Source of the DNA: Theocolax elegans
Lineage: Eukaryota; Arthropoda; Insecta; Hymenoptera; Cerocephalidae
DNA: 64,000 nt
Assembly: GCA_026168455.1 (NCBI GenBank)
Contig: CM047427.1
Span: 62,624,162 to 62,688,161, forward strand
Direction of reading: 5' to 3'
Part shown: piece after piece, positions 19,901-31,181 of the stretch
Layout: each line of letters starts with the position of its first letter
How positions within the stretch are numbered: the stretch's first letter is position 1
Program-made: the position numbers and the translations under genes
Notes under the pieces: generated by a model
The model's database searches: none
What the model saw: the letters and a program-made list of their open reading frames with translations, nothing else
What the model was told of the DNA's origin: nothing

Positions 19901-22106
19901 AGAATACTTTTAATATCAGTACAATAATGTACTTTTCATTGTACTTATCAAAAATGCGTGTAATAATTAGAATGTAGAGAAATAAATTTATATGCAGTTT
20001 TGAAAATCAAAGATATGCTAATAATTTTACAATGAAATGTATTTTTCGATCGCTCTACGCCTAAGATGAGTGGAAACAAATATTCTAATCGTAATTATAA
20101 TTAGCTGTCGAAGGAACGTCTAATAATTATGCTAGAGATGACGCGTCAGCGTGCATCCACATGTAGGTCGAGTTTAAGTTGCATCTCGCACTTTTTCTCG
20201 GCAAAGCGAAAAGATTCCGAGGTTGGGTCTCATTACCCGGCTAGCCTCTAAATTAATCGAACTTACCTCTATACTTGTAAATCAATGAATACCCTGGAGG
20301 CATATTATGCCTAATTGCTACGTTCCAGTTTGATATCATTTACACTTTGATAAATTAAATTAAACTTTATATAGCTACTATTTATCTGCTCTAATGGATT
20401 TTAAATACCTAGTTTTTAATTTTGTCACATATTTTTAAAATAAATATATTTATTTAAAAAATTACAATTATTTTTAAATATATTTGACGTAACAATGATT
20501 TTATGCAAATGCGCTATGTAAAATTGAAAAAAAGTGTATTTGTACTAATAAGAAACAAGGTATTGACTTTTGTATCGACTTGTTTTTAAAAGAAATGTTG
20601 ATCGACGAGAAAAACACGCGAGAATTTCTTGAAAGGAAAAAATTAAAAAAGTTTATAAAGATTAAGGAATAATTGCACAGAAGGAATATGTTTACGATAC
20701 GGTTTCAAGAGAAAAAGAGCAATAGCTATCAAGGTGAATTACCACTTTAAAGACAATGAAAATAGAGTATCCGCGGTGCATACACGGGCTCGTCCTAAGC
20801 AGGAAGTAAAACTAAGAAAGGGGCAAATACGCGTTCAAATTAATGGATTTGCATAAGCATTCCCTTGAATGGGCTTTTTCTCATTCCCGTAGAAATCGTC
20901 CCGATCGTAACTCAGCTGCATTGCGTCTCAAAGTAAACAGGCCGCGCGGACTCCCGACTCGCCGAGTTTCTCATGAATAAAGAGTCTGCAGGCTTGGTGA
21001 ACCGAAGAACCTCGTTGACGAGAGTGAAAAAGGAGGAGACTCACGGCATTTAGAGTTCGACAAACCTTGTATACTGCTAATTTTTCATCTTTCTGCGTTG
21101 AAAAAGAGACAGAGTAAGAGAGCGAGAAAAGATGCTCATCTGTTCGGTGATGTGTATTGCCAAATGAACGAAGGACGCGAGGCGGTGACGAAACTGTGTA
21201 CACTCCGCGAGAGCAACGACTATTCAAGGTACCTTGAAATACTTGGAAGAAATTAAGGTGCCTTTTGTTTATTCGCGCGGAGAAGCGAATCCATCGAGCA
21301 GCTTCCAAGCGTTTGAACCTTCCTTACCTTTTTCCCACGACACCCAGATATACCTTATTCGCTATATCTATACTTTTCTTGTACATATTTCTATTCCTAA
21401 AGTTTGTTAACTTTATTTTTGAAAATTAATGATTTTTAATTTACTAGGTATAATTTTAAATGATTGTAGCTGATAAATTAATAGTAGAAACTTTAACATT
21501 GTCTCTATAGTCAACATTGTGAAAAAGCTTTAGACTTTGAAATTCTGTTATATCTGTATTGTAATCCGATTTTGATTTATGTTTAATTAAAATTCATTTG
21601 AATATCCATTTGATATTAAATTCAATAATACAAATGTGTACCTTCATAAATCTGTAATATTTATATGTAATAAAAAATAATTCCGCAAGTTCAAATGAAA
21701 TAAATTGTTTGTATCTCAAAAACAGCGTTTTATATGTACATAATGTTGAAACTAATACACATATACATACAAACTATAATTTTTAGTAACTATTACATAC
21801 ATTTTGTAAATCAATGTAATTGTACGAGTTGTAATAATATCAACTATTAAAATAAAGTGGAATTCCTTAATTGGTAATCTTATTTATCACCCTTTGCGTA
21901 TGTATGTATTCGTAACGTAGAGTACAAGTTCGTTGAATCCTTCCTTACCCTCTGTGTACTGTAATTGAGCTAACGGACTTACGTAAGCAATACATAATAG
22001 TCTACCAAGTGAGTAACGACCTAGGTTGAACGACGCAAAGCGAAGTATTCCAAGGTGGCCGGGCTCTCGTGTCCATTGGCACCTGTCGATTGACATACTG
22101 TGGAGT
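16950..22106. other. No gene recognised; possible 5' exons or promoter of the SEA gene
   Basis: This stretch is AT-rich with many stops in all frames. A GC-richer patch at 20600-21330 could be a promoter or untranslated first exon of the minus-strand gene, but I see no core-promoter motif that decides it. A 126-codon minus-strand frame inside the patch lacks any recognisable protein pattern. Confidence 0.4.
19367..19441 (+). CDS. Possible micropeptide or signal-peptide exon (24 codons)
   Basis: A short frame starting MTFSHILLVLLLFLYLFLAL encodes one hydrophobic helix and ends CRR-stop. A fair donor (TTG|GTATGT at 19427) follows codon 20, so it could instead be a signal-peptide exon. The pattern loosely recalls insect SERCA-binding micropeptides. 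The start context is weak and there is no other support, so chance is the main alternative. Confidence 0.15.
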   Translation: MTFSHILLVLLLFLYLFLALVCRR

Positions 22107-23424
22107 CGCCACGAGGCCACCATTCGCCTTTCCTCCTTGCATTTTACTAAATGGAAAATCCACTCGCTCGCTTAGGAAAGGCCCATTGCGCGTATTTTTC
22201 TTACCCGTGCCATCTTTTTCAAATTCTAATTTCTATTATACACACACACACATATAGATTTTTAACAACGCTCGACTCGTTAAGTTATGCGCACGTACAT
22301 TGCCGAGTATTTGATTCATACATCCAAAAGGACATATATTTTTACTCCACTGAATTTCGACTTGCGTCACGCGGAGGTATTGTCACACAACTCATTGTGT
22401 TTATACGCGATTGCGCGTTTTTTTGATTTAGTTTCACTTTTCACTTTTCTTTTGCGTTTTATACTACAAGTGTACCATGCTTTATTTAATAAGCTAAACC
22501 GTGAATTCAGTACTCGTTACAAAATCTTACGATTACTCGCGATTATTTAAGAATTAGATCAGATATTTCATTACACATGAAAAAATTTAAATGTATAAAT
22601 TTTTAAATGTTATTTACGATAAATTCGTAATAAAAAACTCAATATTTGATCATTTGTATACTTCAATTTTTTACTGTATGCACATAAAAAGGAATTAAAT
22701 ACAGTGTTCGAGTAAAACAAACTTAGATATAATTTTATCTAATTTAGTAGTATATATTATAACATTTAAAATATGTATTAATATTATATATATAGCAGTC
22801 AAAGGGGTGTATATATCTTTATTGTGTTAACACTATTTATGATTTCCTGATGATTTAAAAGTACTAAATGAATTGAATTTGAATAATAATGAAAAATATA
22901 CTTCCTCAAATCAGTTACAAAATGAGTTTAATTATTCACAGACCACTTACTTTCATTACCATACCAATAATGCGTTGAAAATAATATTCTTACAAGATCT
23001 CTGAATTTATGAAGTTAGCTTAATTAAATTAACCATTGACTTGTGTACTAACGACCCTCGGTAGAAACACCCTCTCCTACCCTTCCTCATAAACAAACAG
23101 CGAAACCGATTCGCTTCGCGCACATCATCGCGCTTCTAACGCGTAACGCGAAACGAGATAATCACGCCTCATCATCTTTTTCTATCAAATTCATTTGTAA
23201 TAAAACTATTCATTATTTATGATATCCTTTCGTTATTAAAATAAAAATATGTCTAAAAGCTATGATAATGAATGTATAAGTAGGAACTCTTAAACATGTT
23301 TAACATCTTTAATTTGAGAGCATTGTATACATTCTTCTATATAAGCTAAATCTTGTACGCTACCAGATTTATATTGAAATTAATTAAGTAATATTTTGCT
23401 ACTACTTACAAGAAATAAGTGAAG
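22107..23424. repeat. Tandem duplication, unit 1 (1,318 bp)
   Basis: This stretch is repeated immediately downstream at a constant early offset of 1,318 bases, with scattered small indels later. It contains no gene I recognise. Short frames at 22151-22426 and 22287-22550 recur in the second unit only because the DNA is duplicated. Confidence 0.85.
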
Positions 23425-24727
23425 CGCCACGAGGCCACCATTCGCCTTTCCTCCTTGCATTTTACTAAATGGAAAATCCACTCGCTCGCTTAGGAAAGGC
23501 CCATTGCGCGTATTTTTCTTACCCGTGCCATCTTTTTCAAATTCTAATTTCTATTATACACACACACACATATAGATTTTTAACAACGCTCGACTCGTTA
23601 AGTTATGCGCACGTACATCGCCGAGTATTTGATTCATACATCCAAAAGGACATATATTTTTACTCCACTGAATTTCGACTTGCGTCACGCGGAGGTATTG
23701 TCACACAACTCATTGTGTTTATACGCGATTGCGCGTTTTTTTGATTTAGTTTCACTTTTCACTTTTCTTTTGCGTTTTATACTACAAGTGTACCATGCTT
23801 TATTTAATAAGCTAAACCGTGAATTCAGTACTCGTTACAAAATCTTACGATTACTCGCGATTATTTAAGAATTAGATCAGATATTACATTACACATGAAA
23901 AAATTTAAATGTATAAATTTTTAAATGTTATTTACGATAAATTCGTAATAAAAAACCTCAATATTTGATAATTTGTATACTTCAATTTTTACTGTATGCA
24001 CATAAAAGGAATTAAATACAGTGTTCGAGTAAAACAAACTTAGATATAATTTTATCTAATTTAGTAGTATATATTACATTTAAAATATGTATTATTATTA
24101 TATATCGTCAAAGGGGTGTATATATCTTTATTGTGTTAACACTATTTATGATTTCCTGATGATTTAAAAGTACTAAATGAATTGAATTTGAATAATAATG
24201 AAAAATATACTTCCTCAAATCAGTTACAAAATGAGTTTAATTATTCACAGACCACTTACTTTCATTACCATACCAATAATGCGTTGAAAATAATATTCTT
24301 ACAAGATCTCTGAATTTATGAAGTTAGCTTAATTAAATTAACCATTGACTTGTGTACTAACGACCCTCGGTAGAAACACCCTCTCCTACCCTTCCTCATA
24401 AACAAACAGCGAACCGATTCGCTTCGCGCACATCATCGCGCTTCTAACGCGTAACGCGAAACGAGATAATCACGCCTCATCATCTTTTTCTATCAAATTC
24501 ATTTGTAATAAAACTATTCATTATTTATGATATCCTTTCGTTATTAAAATAAAAATATGTCTAAAAGCTATGATAATGAATGTATAAGTAGGAACTCTTA
24601 AACATGTTTAACATCTTTAATTTGAGAGCATTGTTACATTCTTCTATATAAGCTAAATCTTGTACTCTACCAGATTTATATTGAATTATTAAGTAATATT
24701 TGCTACCTATACTTATACAAGAAATAA
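23425..24727. repeat. Tandem duplication, unit 2
   Basis: The second copy starts at CGCCACGAGGCC and ends near ACAAGAAATAA. It has a few substitutions and short deletions compared with unit 1. The high identity across non-coding DNA points to a recent local duplication. Confidence 0.85.
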
Positions 24728-26269
24728 AATTGAAAAACATTAAAAAAATAAAAAGAATAATTAATATTGTATTACAAAGTATTCGCGCAAATTGAATATG
24801 AAATTTTTTTCAATTAATTATAGATAATTCCCCTTCTATACACGATAATAAATAATAATTAATATCTTAAAGACTACACTTCATAAATTTCAAACGTATT
24901 TTATCTTCTACGGATTGTAATTTCTAACTTTGAAGGTTGTTTGGATGTAACCCGATTGAATGTAATTAAAAAATAAAGTATTAATTTAAAAAATATGTTT
25001 TTAAATATACTGAAATAAGTATAAATGTTGAACAATATATTTAACTTTACGCGTACAAAATTGAGTAAAAGTAATTTTTTGATAAAAATCGGAGTAAATG
25101 TAGGTGTACCTCAGACTTAATCTAAGGGTAAAAAATTCACACCACAAGAAAATAATGCAAAAGCACCTGTTATCTCCATTTCTCAGCTGTTGGCAATGCG
25201 TCGGACGACGACTCGACTTTCATCCGACATAAAAGCCGGAAAAGCTTTTACTCCAACATCGTGTGTGGAAGCGCGGAGAAAGAAAGAAAATAGTTCGGTG
25301 CGGACCAGGAGCACACCGTCGCCAAGAGCGAGTCTACCTAGAGCACACTTAAACCGCGTTGCCAAGCATGTCCAACTATGCAGATCACAGACCGTAGCGG
25401 ACCGTGGTAACAGCTATGTACGAACACCGCGGCGAGTTATTACGAGCTAGCGCTTTCCGAGCTGCGAGACGAAATAAAACAGACAAAGAGCCTCGCTACA
25501 TCTTTATTGCAATATCTCGCTACATTTATTTTAATCGAATGATTTTCGTGAGGACCAGTTTATTTTTTAATTGCATTAAATTCTCTGTGTTAACTGTAAT
25601 ACCTTAAGGTATAATAATTGAAATATTGGATCGTATCTAAATGTTAAAGCAAATTTTTGTAAATACACTGCTCTGTCATTATCAAGTTTATGAAAACGCA
25701 AATTAATTAATTTTGTTATGTTGAAATAAAATGTCAATTATTAGGTTTTAATTTAAAATTTTGGCAAGAATTTGAAAGATGAAGCGCGTCGAATATGTTT
25801 TAAAAAACATTTTGAAAACAAATTGTTGACTCTGAGAATTCACCGCTCTATTAATACACACAGGAGGTTTGTTCGATTTCTATTTTGTAATTGTACTTTT
25901 GGACTGCATCGACTCATCAGTCTTGGAGCGCAAGGCATTCGATCCGATAGGCTAAAAAAGGACAAAATCAACGTCCCGTGGTACTCGAGTGCCTCATCGC
26001 TATTGCGAACTGTGCAAACTCCAGGCATTTGGATCATCCCAAAACAAAACTTTGAACACATGAATAAAAAGGCATGTGACGTTATAAAAGAAGCTTGGAA
26101 TTATTTAGAAGTATAGGTTTAGAATCTGAGTGACATATTTTTTTAAATTACACGAAAAATTCTGATACGATGTTTTTAATAAAAATTGTAACTAATTATA
26201 CTATCTCGAATTGTAACATGATTAGATGAAGAAAACATTGCATAAAATTACCCAAATGTTCTAGAAATG
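24728..26269. other. No convincing gene; GC-rich patch and a weak 114-codon frame
   Basis: The region 25160-25500 is CpG-rich and may be a promoter or untranslated exon. A plus-strand frame at 25772-26116 (114 codons) has somewhat coding-like composition in its second half (segments SDRLKKDKINVPWYSS and QTPGIWIIPKQNFE), but I recognise no family and see no splice or promoter context. It may be a remnant of an old element. Confidence 0.3.
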
Positions 26270-26984
26270 TTAAGGGGACGAACCTGGGCTAAAATTGAAA
26301 AAAAGATATTTAATTTTAATAATTAATAATTTTTTTTCATAACAATTGAAAACATTTCTTGACTTTTTAAACAAATTCTTTCAATATTAATTTTTATTTT
26401 GAATTTTTTAGCTAATTTATTAGTAACGTAAATATTTTAATTAATTGTGAGACTCTGTACTCTGCTTTTTTCCATAATGGACTTACCACGGGATATCTTA
26501 GGAACCACTTCATCGAATTGGCTGAAATTTTAACAGTACCAACCAAACATTATTTTCATCCATTTAAATGAAACAGAATGTCAATAAAAGTTTAAATGTT
26601 TATTTTAATAAATTATTTAGCTGTTTATTAATTTTTTAAATAATTTGGTAAGGATATTTTTTTACCATTTTTACACCGTCTGTTTCACTCAAGTGGATTA
26701 AAATCATATTTAAAAGTTACTGTTTATATTTCAGCCTAATCGATGAAGTGGTTCCTGAGATATCCTGCAGTAAGTCCATTATAGAAAAAAATCAGAGTAC
26801 AGAGTCACACAATTAATTAATATAGTTTTGTTACATACAAATTGGCCAATAATTTTAAATAAAAGTTAATAATAATATAATCAGTTTAAAAAATTAAGAA
26901 ATGTTTTGAATTATTATATAAGAAATTATTAATTGTTAAAATTGAATATCTTGTTTTCAATTTTAACCCAGGCTTGTTCTCTTA
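26270..26984. mobile_element. ~715-bp foldback element
   Basis: The two halves are diverged inverted copies for most of their length, starting with GACGAACCTGGGCTAAAATTG on the left and its variant on the right. The inner arms share GGAACCACTTCATCGA in opposite orientation. There is no coding capacity. The exact ends and target duplication are unclear. Confidence 0.7.
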
Positions 26985-28829
26985 CATGTTGATATTCGTT
27001 TGTTTGTATAATTTTTGTTAAGAATTTACATAAACATTAAGACTCAAATTGAAAGCGTTACGATACCGAATAGGGAATTTTCTGACACTACAATATTTAT
27101 TATTTTTAAATAATAGCCAATTTAAATAAGTATCGTTGAAGGACTAAACATTACTCAAAGACTTTATTTAATTTTATGCGTGCATAACCATATAAACGAG
27201 ATAAATGTTAATTAAATATTATAGTACTATTTAAACTAATGAACCCTAAAAACTACAGGAAAAATATATAATTGGATAATTTCAACTAATAAATAAAGCA
27301 AATAAAGTAAATGTAAACTCCTATATTTTTTAAAATAAAAAATAAATGATGTTCCATTCCCACGGTCTGCGCCCTGCAGTCAAAAATAGTCTCGAGAATA
27401 TTGGTATGGCCGTATTCTGCATATGCGTGAATTCGGTATAAATATTGTTCACGATGCATAGGGACAAAGTCGAATCAAATGCTCTTCTAGGAATCGACGA
27501 GAATCCAGTCTCCGACTAATCTTCCGTCATGTCTTAAGTAAAATCAAGTGCACAGACTTGTTCGACTGGTCTCTTTTATCGCTTATATATGAGATTTGAA
27601 AAGATAAAGAAAACAAATAAACAGAGAAAGCGCAGGTGGTGCTTTATAGACGGAGAGAAAAAGAGTTGCAAAACATCCCTTTCACATTAATTTTAATAAT
27701 TGCAATATAGATTAGAAATTTGTTTATCAAACTGTAAATTATTTTAATGATTTCTTACCGGAACGTTGTGTATAAATTGAAGTTCAGTTCTGTCTATATA
27801 TATTTATAATTGCTGTCTGTTAAATGATATATATGTAACATTGAGTTAACTATTATATTAATCTCTGTATTTTTACAATAACAGCTTCAATTTGGAATGC
27901 AGATTAACAACTGATAAAATACAAGAGAATAATCGAATATGTACCTTTCAAATAAAATGTTTTTGATCATAACAAATACTTTAAAAATTTAACAAAAATT
28001 TAGTATGTAAATTTTATACACTTTTTGAGTAAAAATTCTATCTAATTCTTATTTTTTCCATAACTTTTGATAAAATTGAGATATTTGAACATCTTTTTTT
28101 TTAAATTGTATGTACTGCAGCCATTTGCTATCATTTGAGGTTGAATTTCTTACCTCTAATTGTTTCCGAGTTATCAGCAAGTAAACTAAAACATATTTTT
28201 TCATATAGTTATTCAGTATCTTCGTATAACAGCTTATGAGATTGAATTTCATATCAATTATTTAATATTTTATATACCAAAAAACAGTTTTCAAAGTTGC
28301 AACAAAATCCGCGATTCGAAGGGTGAAACCTCTTCTTGTTAGTATCAAATATATAATTCATTGAATTCACAACATTTTTTACACCTTTGTACCATATAAA
28401 TTTTGCAGCATTGTAAAGAGCAAAAGTAAATTAATAAGAATTATTATAGTGAGATGTCGTAAGTATTGATCTGTAAAGTAAAATAATCTTTGTTAATTGA
28501 ACAAAAAATTTATAATTTCTTTGTAAGAAAATAACCTTTCCAAATATTTACGAATCAAATATTTATTTATAGCGTACTAGACTAATGGAATGCATACGTG
28601 CAAATTCACCAACAAGTTTGGACGTCACGAGAAAGTAAATTAGGTAAGATATTTGAATAATATTAATTTTGAAGTAAGGATGCACGTAGAAATGACAAGA
28701 ATGTTCGTATCAGCAAAAACTGTTTACCCCGCGTATACGCTATCTATACTTAAATTTACTGCATTTACATTAGCCATAATACAAATATTATCGGTAAAGT
28801 AAAAAAGCGAGCATGTAATAGACGGAGAA

Positions 28830-28860
<31 letters not shown>

Positions 28861-31009
28861 AAGAAGAAAAAAGTATCGGTGAGCTAATCCGCACGATAGA
28901 ACTCACGCGTTGCGGAATTATATAGTTGAGGAAGGAAAAGAAAAGCAAGAAATGCCGCGAGAAAAGGAGGGAAAAATGCAAAAGGAAAAAGAAGATAGCT
29001 TAGAAAGGTTGAACGAACGAGAGGGAAATCTTCCTGTTGTGTATAGAGTAGAATAGTTGCGATGCGGAAACTGCTAATGGCTAAGCGGACTACGAGCGGT
29101 GCTATAAGGTTGCCCTAGGCACGATTAGCTTTCGCGGCATTTCGTATCGTGAAGTCGGTGACTTTTCCTTACGTTACACTTTACTCCATTGGGGAAATTA
29201 GCAACAAGTTAATGTTAAATATGTTCAATCTTATAATACATTTATGCGTTATAAATAAACCGGCTTTACTGTTACATATAAATAATTATGCAATGTAATT
29301 ATGTTGCGCGAAGAGATCGGATCAGCAGATTAGCTGTTTCTGTACAACAATGAAACCGTTGGAAAATTTAACATTTTAATTTGTATGTTTATGTGGCATG
29401 TTACTTAACTGTAATTTAAATTAAACCAGGAAGAAAATAAATAGTTTGTATTAAAAATAAACAGAATGAAAATTTATAATACCACTAAATTCAATTAAGT
29501 TTATTGCACCCATTACTATTATCAACGGTACATCTCACTTTTTTTCAATCGCTTACTTTATTTATAATTGCGTTAATATCATTTACTATTAAAAAATGTA
29601 GTAAGATTTTTATGTGTACTGAAAATCTTTTATTAACAAACTGGTCGAATTAGATTATTATTCATGTGAAAATTGCTTCGGATATTTAATTATTGATTAA
29701 TTATAACGATCAATAGTAAAATAATAATATCGATGAATAAGTATCATGTGAATTGCACGTTTAATATATAGACCAAATTGCGCTGTATTCATTAAACCGC
29801 CATAAACATTTAATGGTGTAAATAAAACCATTTGACACGAGTTCTATAGATGCGTTCTACGTATTTTGAACCTGTATATCGATAAAAAGCGAACGACTCA
29901 ATGCAACTTTTTCTGTGCCTGCCTTCGTAAGGTAGATCGGGTTATTTTCATTTAATTGTGTCGTCCTCGAGAGCCATGCGCGCTTGCATTTTCTTTTAAA
30001 GGTTAGAGAAGAAGAAGCAGAAGAAGAAAGTGATCGCATTGTTCTTAAAGTAACACAGATTTCTTTGCGAGGTACCAAAGCTATTTTATTGAGATGTTTT
30101 TCCTCTTTTTTCCTATCAAGGTCACCAGACTGCAAAGAAACATTACTTTACATACCAGGTTAATTGTTTTTACTATAATAAATCACAATTAGATTATAAT
30201 TAAGAGTATATCGACAAGTGATGCTGCATCTTCATCTCTTGTTTTTGAATTTTGTATGATTTTCACGAGGCGTACTTTACTATAAATATGTGTGTATATT
30301 ATTTATATAATATTTTGTTAATTTAAAGAATAAATAATAAGTAATGGAGTTTTGTTGGTTTTTGAAGTATTGTTGAAAAAAATATCTGCTTTGCAGTGGA
30401 ATTCTCGAAGGAGCTATAGATGTCGTATTATCCTCTTCAAAATTTATGAATGATCGTATTTTACGCTGTTACCTGTGCACTTGACTTTCCCGTTACAATA
30501 AGTTCGGGTTGTAAAGTATATTTTTTTAATAAATAAAGTCAGCTCTTGCAACAAGGTAATAAATTGCCCCTCGACGTGAGATTCGAATGGTAAGTTTCCA
30601 TTGACGCTTTGGTAAATTGCGAGTTTCAAATAAGCTTAGGGTCACCGATTCTGATCTCTCGCGTATACGGTGGAGTGCACGCAGACTGCAAACGCGCATA
30701 TACAGGGCCGACGTTCAGCGAGAAAAACAATTATCTTGCATTCGTTTCGTTTCATTATGTTACGCACTCCGTGAAGCTTCAAAACGCGTAAAAGTCTAAA
30801 GCATTGTAGAAACTGATGGAGAATAATGTACTTTTTAAATATATTATTGCTTTTAGCTTTGTTAAATTTATCATTGTAAATAATGCATTGTGATTTATGC
30901 ATTTATTTCACGTATAATAAATTTTCTTTTTTATATTGTTTTATGTTATGTATAAAGGAACCTAGGGTTATTGATGCAATACGATGAGCTAGGTTCATAC
31001 TGATACATT
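26985..31009. other. Non-coding stretch with a short tandem repeat and possible regulatory patches
   Basis: No gene is supported. At 28824-28868 GGCGAAGAA is repeated about four times. A TATA-like box (GGTATAAATA near 27436) sits in a GC-richer patch at 27360-27680. On the minus strand a good acceptor (TTTCTTTGCAG, near 30132) precedes a 90-codon basic frame ending at 29857. It could be a terminal exon, but I recognise nothing in it. Confidence 0.3.
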
Positions 31010-31181
31010 TATTTATTTCATTAGTAAATAGTCGATTGTTGAGGGTCAATAATAAATAAATCCAATTTATTTATTTAAGTGCACAACGTTTCGTCTGCTA
31101 GGTTTGCAGACCTCTTCAGGTGCTTAATAATGAATATAATGTTACAGCCCAAGTGAGCTTCGTCGAATCTATTTATTTCAT
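31010..31181 (-). mobile_element. 148-bp insertion with a hammerhead-ribozyme core, flanked by a 12-bp target duplication
   Basis: TATTTATTTCAT occurs at 31010-31021 and 31170-31181, bounding 148 bp. On the minus strand the insert contains CUGAAGA, a six-base stem (GUCUGC/GCAGAC) and GAAA in hammerhead order. It may be the terminal fragment of a Penelope-like element or a retrozyme-like sequence. No reverse transcriptase lies nearby. Confidence 0.6.
31078..31127 (-). ncRNA. Hammerhead ribozyme candidate (type I, minimal stem III)
   Basis: In minus-strand order: stem I strand GCAC, core CUGAAGA (31119-31113), stem II GUCUGC with loop AAACCUA and GCAGAC (31111-31093), core GAAA (31092-31089), then CGUU and the stem I partner GUGC. 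This matches the CUGANGA...GAAA consensus. Stem III has no loop, but AACGUU is self-complementary, so two copies could pair, as described for dimeric minimal hammerheads. The predicted cut follows GUU. Confidence 0.55.

Noticed and set aside
20928..21308. 126-codon minus-strand frame
   Set aside because: GC-rich patch with open frames on both strands, and no domain, splice or conservation clue.
22151..23868. Paired 91- and 87-codon frames as a duplicated gene
   Set aside because: Conservation between the units follows the DNA duplication, including non-coding parts. The two frames overlap each other and neither shows a protein pattern.
28824..28868. CRISPR-like short repeat
   Set aside because: GGCGAAGAA repeats are contiguous with no spacers. 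It is a simple tandem repeat in an animal genome.
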